Positions 5,518 through 12,520 of a stretch of DNA of 12,520 nt are shown one piece after another. This DNA is from Bordetella parapertussis (GTDB taxonomy: Bacteria; Pseudomonadota; Gammaproteobacteria; Burkholderiales; Burkholderiaceae_C). The DNA lies in NCBI GenBank assembly GCA_945900685.1, contig CAMDJS010000057.1, positions 1 through 12,520 on the forward strand, given 5' to 3'. A program made the position numbers and the translations under genes. Within the stretch, counting starts at the first letter, position 1, and the number at the start of each line of letters is the position of its first letter. Below the pieces are notes generated by a model that was not told where the DNA came from, made no database searches, and saw nothing but the letters and a program-made list of their open reading frames with translations.

Positions 5518-5521
5518 AGTG

Positions 5522-6955
5522 TCAGGCAAATAAAAGCACCCCATCCTCAAACCCGCCAAACCGCAGCGCCAACACATCCATCACATAGTTTTGATGCACC
5601 CGCCAGGGCGATGCCGCGCCTTGCTTGGGCAGCATGGCGCTGGCGCGTTGCACATAGCCCGAGGTGAAATCCAAAAACGCTTGTGTGGTTTGCGCCGGGT
5701 CGTGCTGCGGGCTGACAAACCGGTAGCCGCGTTTGTCCATGTGTTTGAACAGCCTGCATACATAGCTGGCGGTCAAGTCGGCCTTCAAAGTCCATGAAGC
5801 ATTCGTGTAGCCGAAGGCCACAAACACATTCGGCAGGCCTGAGAGCATCATGCCTTTGTAGGCCAGCGCTTGGCCTGGCACGAACGCTTGTCCGTCCACA
5901 TGAACAGCCACATCGGCAAGCACATTCAATTGCAAACCGGTGGCAACCACCACGATGTCGGCTTTTAACGAACTGCCGTCTTGCATGGTGATGCCATCAA
6001 CATCAAACCGCGCAATCTGCCCGGTGACCACACTCACTTTGCCTTGGCGAATCTGCTTGAACAAATCACCGTCGGGCACGGCGCACACGCGCTGGTCCCA
6101 AGGCGCATAGCGCGGTGTGAAATGCGTCTTCACATCAAACTCACGACCCAGGGCTTTCTTCACCATGTTTATCAAATATTTTTTAAAGAACAGCGGTTTG
6201 CGTCTGGCCAGCTGGAAATAAACAATGCCTTGCCATATGTTTCGCCAACGCACAAACCGGTAACCCAAATCGAAGGGCAAAAACCGGTCCAGCCACACGC
6301 CCAGTGTTTCTTGCGCCGGGCGTGTCACCACATAGGACGGAGAGCGCTGCAACATCGTCACATGGGTCGCGTCTTTGGCCATGGCCGGAACGATAGTGAC
6401 CGCTGTCGCGCCACTGCCAATCACCACCAAGCGTTTGCCCGCGTACGACAAACCCTCAGGCCAAAACTGCGGATAAACCAACGCCCCTTGAAAACTTTCT
6501 TGCCCGTCAAAATGCGGTTGATGCCCTTGTGCATAGCTGTAATAGCCACCGCACATGTACAAAAAACGCGTCTCTTGCACGCGGGTGCTGCCGTCAGCCA
6601 GTTGCGCGGTCACGCGCCAGCAAGCTTCTTCTGTTGACCAATCAGCGCTGACTACACGGTGCTGAAAATCGATGTGTTGCGCAACACCCGTCTCAAGAGC
6701 GGCTTCGCGAATGTAGGAAAGAATGGACGGCCCGTCTGCCATGGCTTGCGTGCCGCGCCAAGGTTTGAACGCATAACCCAATGTGTGCATGTCCGAGTCC
6801 GAGCGCACGCCGGGGTAACGAAAAATATCCCATGTGCCGCCGATGGCCGCACGTGCTTCCCAGATGCGCCAACGTTTGTCCGGACATTGCATTTGCAAAT
6901 GCCGCGCCGCGCCTATGCCCGACAAGCCCGCACCAATAATCAGTACGTCGAGCAT
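5522..6955 (-). CDS. EthA-like flavin-containing (Baeyer-Villiger type) monooxygenase
   Basis: A 477-residue two-Rossmann-fold flavoenzyme that should use FAD, NADPH and oxygen to oxygenate ketones, aldehydes or soft heteroatoms. FAD is bound by IIGAGLSGIGAA (6-17). GGTWDIFRYPGVRSDSDMHT (39-58) is typical of Baeyer-Villiger enzymes. The second dinucleotide site is VVIGSGATAVTIVPA (177-191). The linker fingerprint FxGxxxHxxxWP appears as FQGALVYPQFWP (155-166), so the conserved His is Tyr161 here. The C-terminus (SPWRVHQNYVMDVLALRFG) fits the EthA group, and the length is near the 480-490 usual for it. The ATG at 6955 has AAAGG upstream. It is the last of three same-strand genes (xth, arfB, this one), 38 bp after arfB. 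The substrate cannot be told from sequence. Confidence 0.9.
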   Translation of the reverse strand: MLDVLIIGAGLSGIGAARHLQMQCPDKRWRIWEARAAIGGTWDIFRYPGVRSDSDMHTLGYAFKPWRGTQAMADGPSILSYIREAALETGVAQHIDFQHRVVSADWSTEEACWRVTAQLADGSTRVQETRFLYMCGGYYSYAQGHQPHFDGQESFQGALVYPQFWPEGLSYAGKRLVVIGSGATAVTIVPAMAKDATHVTMLQRSPSYVVTRPAQETLGVWLDRFLPFDLGYRFVRWRNIWQGIVYFQLARRKPLFFKKYLINMVKKALGREFDVKTHFTPRYAPWDQRVCAVPDGDLFKQIRQGKVSVVTGQIARFDVDGITMQDGSSLKADIVVVATGLQLNVLADVAVHVDGQAFVPGQALAYKGMMLSGLPNVFVAFGYTNASWTLKADLTASYVCRLFKHMDKRGYRFVSPQHDPAQTTQAFLDFTSGYVQRASAMLPKQGAASPWRVHQNYVMDVLALRFGGFEDGVLLFA

Positions 6956-6993
6956 GTCATACCTTTAAGTAGAACCAAAGCCATGTAAAAAAA

Positions 6994-7401
6994 TCAGTCA
7001 GTGACTTTGCCGCGCAAAGCCTTGGTCTGTCCGCGCAAGACTTTGCTGTCGACGCGCTGCATGCGCGCGCTAAAAGTGGGCTTGGTAGCTCTGCGTGGTT
7101 TCACCGGTTTGGCGGCAATGGCCACCAACTCGTGCAAGCGCGCCATGGCATCGATGCGGTTGCCCTCTTGGCTGCGCGAGCTTTGCGCTTTGATCACGAC
7201 CACGCCATCAGCTGTGATGCGTTGGTCTGAAAGGGCCAGCAATTTGTCTTTCACCTCGTCCGGCAGCGAAGAAGCGCGAATATCAAACCTCAAATGCACC
7301 GCGCTCGACACCTTGTTCACATGCTGGCCGCCAGCTCCCTGCGCACGGATGGCGCTCAGTTCAACTTCGTGGTCGGGGATGGTGAAGACGGGGGCGATCA
7401 T
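6994..7401 (-). CDS. arfB: Alternative ribosome-rescue factor ArfB (peptidyl-tRNA hydrolase)
   Basis: A 135-residue release-factor-like protein that frees stalled ribosomes lacking a stop codon by hydrolysing peptidyl-tRNA. The catalytic GGQ is at 24-26, in RAQGAGGQHVNKVSSAVHLRFD. The region QSSRSQEGNRIDAMARL (73-89) is conserved in the family. The last 40 residues are very basic (KPVKPRRATKP ... SKVLRGQTKALRGK), matching the tail that enters the empty mRNA channel. It lacks the stop-codon-reading domain of normal release factors, as expected. The ATG at 7401 comes 13 bp after the end of the exonuclease gene, which suggests one transcript. Confidence 0.95.
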   Translation of the reverse strand: MIAPVFTIPDHEVELSAIRAQGAGGQHVNKVSSAVHLRFDIRASSLPDEVKDKLLALSDQRITADGVVVIKAQSSRSQEGNRIDAMARLHELVAIAAKPVKPRRATKPTFSARMQRVDSKVLRGQTKALRGKVTD

Positions 7402-7414
7402 GTCTGCAAATGAA

Positions 7415-8206
7415 TCACATGCTCATGTCATAAGTGACGGTGACAGGCGCATGGTCAGAAAACTTTTCGTCTTTGTAAATAGACACTGAACGCGCGGTCT
7501 CGGCCAGCGCAGGCGTGGCCAGGTGATAGTCCAGCCGCCAGCCCACGTTGTTCGCATAAGCCTGGCCGCGGTTGCTCCACCATGTGTAGCAGGCGTCTGT
7601 GGTGTCAGGGTGAAGCTGCCGGTACACATCGACCATGCCGCCATCGTTCAATAGCGTAGTCATCCACGCGCGTTCTTCGGGCAAAAAGCCGCTGTTCTTT
7701 TGGTTGCTGCGCCAGTTTTTCAAATCAATCTGTTGGTGCGCGATATTGATGTCGCCGCACACAATCAATTCACGACCTTTTGTCAAAGACATCAGGTGCG
7801 TGTAAAACACATCCAGAAAACGGAACTTCGCTTCTTGGCGTTCCGGGCCGGAGGAGCCGCTGGGGAAATAGCTGCTGATCAGCGACAGCTTGCGTTGGGG
7901 TGTGTCGAAGCGCAATTCCAAATAGCGGCCTTCTGCGTCGAATTCGCCGCCGTCAAAGCCTTGGATCACATGGCTGGGTTCAAAGCGCGTGTACATGCCG
8001 ACACCGGCATAGCCTTTTTTCTCGGCGCAATGGAAATAGCCCGATAGACCGGCCAGGGTTTCGAACGTGCCAACCAGGTCGGCTTCCTGTGCTTTGACTT
8101 CCTGCACACACATACAATCCGGCGAGGTGGTAGCAAGCCAGTTTTCCAGCCCTTTGCTGCTGGCTGAACGTATGCCGTTCAGGTTGAGGCTGGTGAGTTT
8201 GAACAA
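7415..8206 (-). CDS. xth: Exodeoxyribonuclease III (AP endonuclease)
   Basis: A 263-residue base-excision-repair nuclease of the exonuclease III family. It cuts at abasic sites and removes 3' blocks. The conserved residues are Asn8 and Asn10 in SLNLNGIRS, Glu36 in VQEVK, Tyr113 in SSYFPSG, Asp152 and Asn154 in CGDINIAH, the WRLDYH motif, and Asp251-His252 in SDHAPV. All are in their normal places and the length is normal. The start is TTG at 8206-8204, with GGGGGA five bases upstream. No ATG in this frame gives the family N-terminus, since MFKLTSLNLNG begins at the TTG. The pyrE start lies 11 bp away on the other strand. Confidence 0.95.
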   Translation of the reverse strand: MFKLTSLNLNGIRSASSKGLENWLATTSPDCMCVQEVKAQEADLVGTFETLAGLSGYFHCAEKKGYAGVGMYTRFEPSHVIQGFDGGEFDAEGRYLELRFDTPQRKLSLISSYFPSGSSGPERQEAKFRFLDVFYTHLMSLTKGRELIVCGDINIAHQQIDLKNWRSNQKNSGFLPEERAWMTTLLNDGGMVDVYRQLHPDTTDACYTWWSNRGQAYANNVGWRLDYHLATPALAETARSVSIYKDEKFSDHAPVTVTYDMSM

Positions 8207-8217
8207 GGAATTCCCCC
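8205..8217. promoter_or_regulatory. Shared ribosome-binding segment between divergent xth and pyrE starts
   Basis: Plus-strand AAGGA (8205-8209), 8 nt before the pyrE ATG, overlaps the xth TTG start codon. Minus-strand GGGGGA (8217-8212), 5 nt before the xth TTG, abuts the pyrE ATG. The gap cannot hold a promoter for either gene. Each must be transcribed from inside the other, or pass through it. Confidence 0.55.
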
Positions 8218-8919
8218 ATGTCGTTGCACCATACGCCAGACCACACGCTGGCGCAAGCGTTCATTCAATTCTCGCTGGAATCGGGTGTACTCAAATTCGG
8301 CAGCTTCAAAACCAAGGCCGGGCGTGTGTCACCTTACTTTTTCAACGCCGGTTTGTTCGACGATGGCGCCAAACTCAGCCGCTTGGCCGGGTTTTACGCG
8401 CAGGCGCTGGTGCAGTCCGGCATGCAGTTTGACATGATTTTCGGCCCGGCCTACAAAGGCATTCCGCTGGGTGCGGCTGTCGCCATCGAGCTGGCGCGAC
8501 TCGGGCATAACTTCCCATTCGCCTACAACCGCAAAGAAGCCAAGGACCATGGCGAAGGCGGCACGCTGGTCGGCGCTCCCTTAAAAGGCCAGGTATTGAT
8601 CGTGGACGACGTGATGAGCGCGGGCACGGCGGTGCGGGAATCCATTGCTTTGATACAAAGCGCCGGTGCCACGGCCTACGGCGTGGCGATTGCCTTGGAC
8701 CGACAGGAAATGGCGACCGAGGTGGCGGCGGACGGATCGATCAAAGACGTGGCGCACAGTGCGGTCCAGTATGTACGCGACACCTTAGGGCTGAAAGTCT
8801 GCGCTGTGGCGCAACTCACCGATTTGCTGTCCTATCTTCAGGCACAAGGTGGCCTGGGCGAAGCGGTAACTCACTTGCCAGCAGTTCAGGCTTACCGCGA
8901 CCGGTACGGCGTGGCGTAA
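8218..8919 (+). CDS. pyrE: Orotate phosphoribosyltransferase
   Basis: A 233-residue cytoplasmic enzyme of pyrimidine synthesis that joins orotate to PRPP to make orotidine 5'-phosphate. The PRPP-binding motif VLIVDDVMSAGTA is at 126-138. The flexible catalytic loop RKEAKDHGEGG is at 105-115. The N-terminal LKFGSFKTKAGRVSPYFFNAG (25-45) is the conserved substrate region, and FGPAYKGIPLG (75-85) is also typical. Its length is normal for proteobacterial PyrE. The ATG at 8218 has AAGGA at 8205-8209. It diverges from xth with an 11-bp gap. No attenuator-like leader is possible within that gap, so any regulatory leader would have to lie inside xth. Confidence 0.96.
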   Translation: MSLHHTPDHTLAQAFIQFSLESGVLKFGSFKTKAGRVSPYFFNAGLFDDGAKLSRLAGFYAQALVQSGMQFDMIFGPAYKGIPLGAAVAIELARLGHNFPFAYNRKEAKDHGEGGTLVGAPLKGQVLIVDDVMSAGTAVRESIALIQSAGATAYGVAIALDRQEMATEVAADGSIKDVAHSAVQYVRDTLGLKVCAVAQLTDLLSYLQAQGGLGEAVTHLPAVQAYRDRYGVA

Positions 8920-8981
8920 ACCAAACTCGCGCAGACCGCTTCAGGGCGCTGGCTGTGCCAAAGCGCATTCAAAGTAAGCGA

Positions 8982-9007
8982 GCTGTCTCGTAAACACAAG
9001 GGACAGC
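8982..9007. repeat. Inverted repeat downstream of pyrE
   Basis: GCTGTCTC (8982-8989) and GGGACAGC (9000-9007) can pair over 8 positions, including one U:G pair, around a 10-base loop. It could mark the end of the pyrE transcript. No T-run follows, so it is not a standard intrinsic terminator. Confidence 0.3.
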
Positions 9008-9010
9008 CCG

Positions 9011-9061
9011 ACTGACAGAAGTCTTAAAGAACAGCTAAACTGACCAATCACTGACAGAAGT
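9011..9061 (+). promoter_or_regulatory. Candidate promoter and 12-bp direct repeat before the indolepyruvate oxidoreductase gene
   Basis: ACTGACAGAAGT occurs exactly at 9011-9022 and again at 9050-9061, 39 bp apart from start to start. The first copy contains CTGACA (9012-9017), a good -35 box. An 18-bp spacer leads to TAAACT (9036-9041), a fair -10 box. The second copy then falls just after the expected transcription start and ends 10 bp before the ATG. The repeat could be a pair of regulator sites flanking the promoter. No regulator is identified. Confidence 0.4.
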
Positions 9062-9071
9062 TGGAGTCCCC

Positions 9072-12000
9072 ATGAACGCGCCCCTGCCCGAACACATACG
9101 CAAAGCCCTGGAAACCGTTCAGCTCGACGACAAATACGCGCTCGAGCAAGGCCGTGCGTTCATGAGCGGTGTACAAGCCTTGGTGCGTTTGCCCATGTTG
9201 CAGCGCCAGCGCGACCAGCTGGCCGGTAAAAACACGGCGGGCTTTATCAGCGGCTACCGTGGCTCGCCTTTGGGCAATTACGACCAAGCACTGTGGAGCG
9301 CCCGCAAGCATTTGCAGGCGCAGCAGATCGTGTTCCAGCCCGGTGTCAACGAAGAATTAGCTGCCACCGCCTTGTGGGGCACGCAGCAACTGGGCTTCGC
9401 GCCACCGGGGAACAACAAATTTGATGGCGTGTTCGGCATTTGGTACGGCAAAGGCCCGGGCGTGGACCGCACGTCCGACGTGTTCAAGCACGGCAACATG
9501 GCGGGCACCACGTCGTGGGGTGGCGTGTTGGCCATCGCCGGTGACGACCATGTGTCCAAAAGCAGCACGGCGGCGCACCAAAGCGATCACATCTTCAAAG
9601 CTTGCGGGTTGCCGGTTTTCTTTCCCGCTTCGGTGCAAGAGGTATTGGACTTCGGTTTGCACGGTTTTGCGATGAGTCGCTTCTCCGGTGTTTGGGCCGG
9701 CATGAAAACCATTCAGGAAATCGTCGAATCCAGCGCCACGGTCGACATTGACCCGCAAGGTTTGCAAATTGTTATTCCTGAGTTTGAGATGCCGCCCGGC
9801 GGCATTCACATCCGCTGGCCGGATGATGCGCTGGCGCAGGAAGCGCGTTTGTTCAATTACAAATGGTACGCGGCACTGGCCTATATACGCGCCAACCGTT
9901 TGAACCACACCGTGATACGCGGCCCGCATGACCGCTTTGGTTTGATCGCCAGCGGCAAGGCCTACAACGACACACGACAGGCGCTGCTGGACTTGGGCCT
10001 GGACGACAACACTTGTAAGCGACTCGGTATCCGCGTTCACAAAGTCGGCGTGGTCTGGCCTTTGGAGTCGCAAAGCACGCGCGAGTTCGCCGAAGGTTTG
10101 CAAGAGATCGTGGTGGTGGAAGAAAAGCGCCAGCTGATTGAATACCAATTGAAAGAAGAGCTCTACAACTGGCCGGACGCCAAGCGCCCGCGCGTGTTAG
10201 GCAAGTTCGATCAGGTGGACGGCGACAGCGGCGGCGAGTGGTCCGCACCCAATCCGATCAGCCACACCTTGCTGCGCTCGAATGCCGATTTGTCGCCCGC
10301 CTTGATCGCCCAAGCCATCGCCAAGCGTTTGAAAAAAATGGGCTTGGATGCCGACACCACCGCGCGCATAGACGCGCAACTCGCGGTGCTCGATGCCAAA
10401 CACAACGCCATGCAAGTGCTGGAAGTCAAAGCCGACAGACAGCCTTGGTTTTGCTCGGGTTGCCCGCACAACACTTCTACCAAAGTGCCAGAAGGTTCGC
10501 GCGCCATGGCCGGTATCGGCTGCCATTTCATGTCGCTGTGGATGGACCGCAGCACCACCGGTTTCACGCAAATGGGCGGCGAGGGCGTCCCTTGGGTCGG
10601 CCAGCAACCGTTCAGCAACGACCAACATATTTTTGCCAACATCGGCGACGGCACCTATTTCCACAGCGGTATTTTGGCGGTGCGCCAAAGCGTGGCCGCC
10701 GGTGTGAACATCACCTACAAAATTTTGTACAACGATGCCGTGGCCATGACCGGCGGTCAACCTATCGGTGAACGCGCCGAAGGCCACAGCGTGGTTCAAA
10801 TTGCGCAAAGTATGCGCGCCGAAGGTGCCAAGCGCATCGTCATCGTCACCGACGAGCCGGAAAAATACGAACCGATCGGCCAAAACGGCGAGCCCGGCGC
10901 CTTGCTCGGCTTGCCCGATGGTGTGGCCATTGAACACCGTGACGAACTTGACCGGGTGCAGCGCTTCATGCGCGAAATCAAAGGTTGCACCGTCATCATT
11001 TACGACCAAACTTGCGCCACTGAAAAACGCCGTCGCCGCAAGCGCGGCACCATGGTCGACCCAGCGGTGCGCGTGGTCATCAACGAAGCCGTGTGCGAAG
11101 GTTGCGGCGACTGCAGTTCGCAAAGCAATTGCCTGAGCGTCGAACCACTTGAAACCGAACTCGGTCGCAAGCGCAGCATCAACCAAAGCACTTGCAACAA
11201 AGACCAAAGTTGCGTCAAAGGTTTTTGCCCCAGTTTTGTGACGGTCGAAGGCGGCCAGTTGCGCAAGAAAAACAAAGCCGATAGCCGGCGTGACCCGGCG
11301 CAACTCGGTGAATTGCCCGATCCCGAACTGCCGTCATTGACAAGCGGTGTCTACCCCGGCGGCTACGGCATCGTGGTCGCCGGTGTCGGCGGCACCGGTG
11401 TCATCACCATCGGGCAGTTGCTCGGCATGGCGGCGCACCTCGAAGGCAAAGGCATCGTCACGCAAGACTCGGCCGGTCTCGCGCAAAAGGGCGGCGCGAC
11501 CTGGAGCCATGTGTTGATTGCGCAGCAGCAAGACGAGATCCGCACCACGCGCGTGTCCACTGCTGCCGCCGATTTGATATTGGGCTGCGATCCGATCGTC
11601 ACCGCTGGCAAAGAAACCATGGTGCGCATGCGCCCGGGGCGCACCCGTGTCGCCATCAACGGTTTGGCCACACCGACCGCCGCGTTTGTGAAAAACGGTG
11701 CCTGGGCCAACCCCAGCGACAGTTGTTTGGAAGACATCTTGCAAGCGGTGGGCAACGAGCCGCGCAATATGGGCGCGTTCGATGCCAACCAAGTCTCTAC
11801 CCAGTTGCTCGGCGACAGCATCTTCATCAACCCGATGGTGATGGGCTTTGCCTGGCAGCGCGGCTGGATACCGCTCTCGCAAGACGCCATCATGCGTGCG
11901 ATTGAGCTCAACGGCGTGCAAGTCGAAGCCAACAAACTGGCGTTCACTTGGGGCCGTTGGTGCGCCCACGATCTGGCCAAAGTCCAAGGGTTGACACAGC

Positions 12001-12520
12001 CTTTGCAAGTGGTGAATTTCAAAGCGCGTGAATCTTTGCAATCCATTCTGCAAAAACGCATGGGCTGGCTTGAGGACTACCAGAACAAGGCTTATGCCAA
12101 GCAGTACATGGCGTTCGTGCAGGATGTGCAGCAAAAAACCTCGGCACAAGTGGCTGAGGCGGTGGCGCGTAATTTGTACAAATTGATGGCTTACAAAGAC
12201 GAATACGAAGTCGCGCGCTTACACGCTGATCCAGTGTTTTTGCAGCGTATTGCCGACCAGTTTGAAGGTGACTTCACCCTCAACTACCACTTGGCGCCGC
12301 CCTTGATTTCCAAGAAAAACGACAAGGGCGAACTGGTCAAACAAAAATTCGGACCGTCCATGTTGACCGGTTTCAAACTGCTGTCGCGTTTGCGCTTTTT
12401 GCGCGGCGGTGTGTTCGATGTGTTCGGTTACACCGAAGAGCGGCGCGGCGAGCGTGCTTTGATTGAAGAATACAAAACCAGCATCAGCGAAGTGATGGCT
12501 TCGTTCACGCCGGACAAACA
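9072..12520 (+). CDS. Fused indolepyruvate:ferredoxin oxidoreductase, 3' end missing
   Basis: A very large single-chain 2-oxoacid:ferredoxin oxidoreductase. It should decarboxylate indolepyruvate and other aryl pyruvates, from transamination of aromatic amino acids, to acyl-CoA, passing electrons to ferredoxin. 1149 residues are seen without a stop and the gene runs off the right edge. Family members are roughly 1150-1200 residues, so little is missing. In order: an alpha-type pyrimidine-binding part (SGYRGSPLGNYD near residue 60); CSGCPHNTS (461-469) and GDGTYFHSG (525-533), the thiamine-diphosphate core; a ferredoxin-like cysteine group with CGDC (678-681), Cys687, Cys708, Cys714 and Cys719; and the gamma/IorB-type part starting GIVVAGVGGTG (766-776) with QDSAGLAQKGGATWSHV. 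The ATG at 9072 has GGAG at 9063-9066. No separate ferredoxin gene is visible. Such fused forms are common in betaproteobacteria. Confidence 0.93.
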   Translation, partial: MNAPLPEHIRKALETVQLDDKYALEQGRAFMSGVQALVRLPMLQRQRDQLAGKNTAGFISGYRGSPLGNYDQALWSARKHLQAQQIVFQPGVNEELAATALWGTQQLGFAPPGNNKFDGVFGIWYGKGPGVDRTSDVFKHGNMAGTTSWGGVLAIAGDDHVSKSSTAAHQSDHIFKACGLPVFFPASVQEVLDFGLHGFAMSRFSGVWAGMKTIQEIVESSATVDIDPQGLQIVIPEFEMPPGGIHIRWPDDALAQEARLFNYKWYAALAYIRANRLNHTVIRGPHDRFGLIASGKAYNDTRQALLDLGLDDNTCKRLGIRVHKVGVVWPLESQSTREFAEGLQEIVVVEEKRQLIEYQLKEELYNWPDAKRPRVLGKFDQVDGDSGGEWSAPNPISHTLLRSNADLSPALIAQAIAKRLKKMGLDADTTARIDAQLAVLDAKHNAMQVLEVKADRQPWFCSGCPHNTSTKVPEGSRAMAGIGCHFMSLWMDRSTTGFTQMGGEGVPWVGQQPFSNDQHIFANIGDGTYFHSGILAVRQSVAAGVNITYKILYNDAVAMTGGQPIGERAEGHSVVQIAQSMRAEGAKRIVIVTDEPEKYEPIGQNGEPGALLGLPDGVAIEHRDELDRVQRFMREIKGCTVIIYDQTCATEKRRRRKRGTMVDPAVRVVINEAVCEGCGDCSSQSNCLSVEPLETELGRKRSINQSTCNKDQSCVKGFCPSFVTVEGGQLRKKNKADSRRDPAQLGELPDPELPSLTSGVYPGGYGIVVAGVGGTGVITIGQLLGMAAHLEGKGIVTQDSAGLAQKGGATWSHVLIAQQQDEIRTTRVSTAAADLILGCDPIVTAGKETMVRMRPGRTRVAINGLATPTAAFVKNGAWANPSDSCLEDILQAVGNEPRNMGAFDANQVSTQLLGDSIFINPMVMGFAWQRGWIPLSQDAIMRAIELNGVQVEANKLAFTWGRWCAHDLAKVQGLTQPLQVVNFKARESLQSILQKRMGWLEDYQNKAYAKQYMAFVQDVQQKTSAQVAEAVARNLYKLMAYKDEYEVARLHADPVFLQRIADQFEGDFTLNYHLAPPLISKKNDKGELVKQKFGPSMLTGFKLLSRLRFLRGGVFDVFGYTEERRGERALIEEYKTSISEVMASFTPDK

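Noticed and set aside
5981..6637. 218-residue plus-strand open frame opposite the monooxygenase
   Set aside because: It is antisense to a gene with intact cofactor motifs, and its composition is that of a codon shadow.
8982..9007. Intrinsic terminator after pyrE
   Set aside because: An 8-bp stem is possible, but no T-run follows it.
9357..12149. Three long minus-strand open frames (263, 368 and 271 residues) opposite the oxidoreductase gene
   Set aside because: They are antisense to a well-conserved enzyme, show no recognisable motifs, and are expected from its GC-rich codon use.
1..12520. CRISPR arrays, tRNA or rRNA genes, insertion sequences, integrase sites
   Set aside because: No spaced direct repeats, cloverleaf-like or rRNA sequences, transposase or integrase genes were recognised on either strand.

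Overview
The window looks like chromosomal DNA of a betaproteobacterium, most likely Burkholderiales and possibly Comamonadaceae-like. This is inferred from the moderately high GC content and codon use and from the gene types present: a fused indolepyruvate oxidoreductase, an EthA-like monooxygenase, ArfB, and a Xth/PyrE pair. No similarity search was run. Most of the window is ordinary housekeeping and accessory metabolism. The less ordinary parts are two toxin-antitoxin loci and one iron-box gene that appears broken.

Layout. Bases 1-686 (minus) hold the N-terminal half of an AmpG-type muropeptide permease. A zinc metalloprotease of the M48 family runs divergently from it (724-1560, plus). 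A HigB-HigA toxin-antitoxin pair (1624-2220, plus) follows, with a near-consensus promoter and repeated palindromes. A minus-strand block reads from right to left: vapB, vapC (4590-3920), a GloC/YcbL-type metallo-beta-lactamase-fold thioesterase (3807-3169) and an alpha/beta hydrolase of epoxide-hydrolase type (3167-2295). A mostly gene-free stretch (4591-4873) carries the vapBC promoter, several inverted repeats and a strong Fur box. It leads into a small outer-membrane-barrel-like gene (4874-5517, plus) interrupted by a one-base frameshift.

From 8206 down to 5522 on the minus strand there are three genes in a row: exodeoxyribonuclease III, the ribosome-rescue factor arfB and an EthA-like flavin monooxygenase. 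pyrE (8218-8919) diverges from the exonuclease gene with only 11 bp between start codons. The rest of the window (9072-12520, plus) is one long open gene for a fused indolepyruvate:ferredoxin oxidoreductase, which runs off the right edge.

How the parts work together. The clearest functional units are the two toxin-antitoxin operons, the translationally coupled gloC/hydrolase pair and the Fur-box/barrel unit. In both toxin-antitoxin loci the promoter -10 box ends 6 or 7 nt before the start codon of the first gene, so both transcripts are predicted to be leaderless or nearly so. Both promoters also carry palindromes suited to binding their own antitoxin. I did not find a clearly new multi-gene system. 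The best leads are the leaderless toxin-antitoxin promoters, the repeated TCTG-N5-CAGA motif at higBA, and the His-to-Tyr change in the Baeyer-Villiger fingerprint of the monooxygenase.
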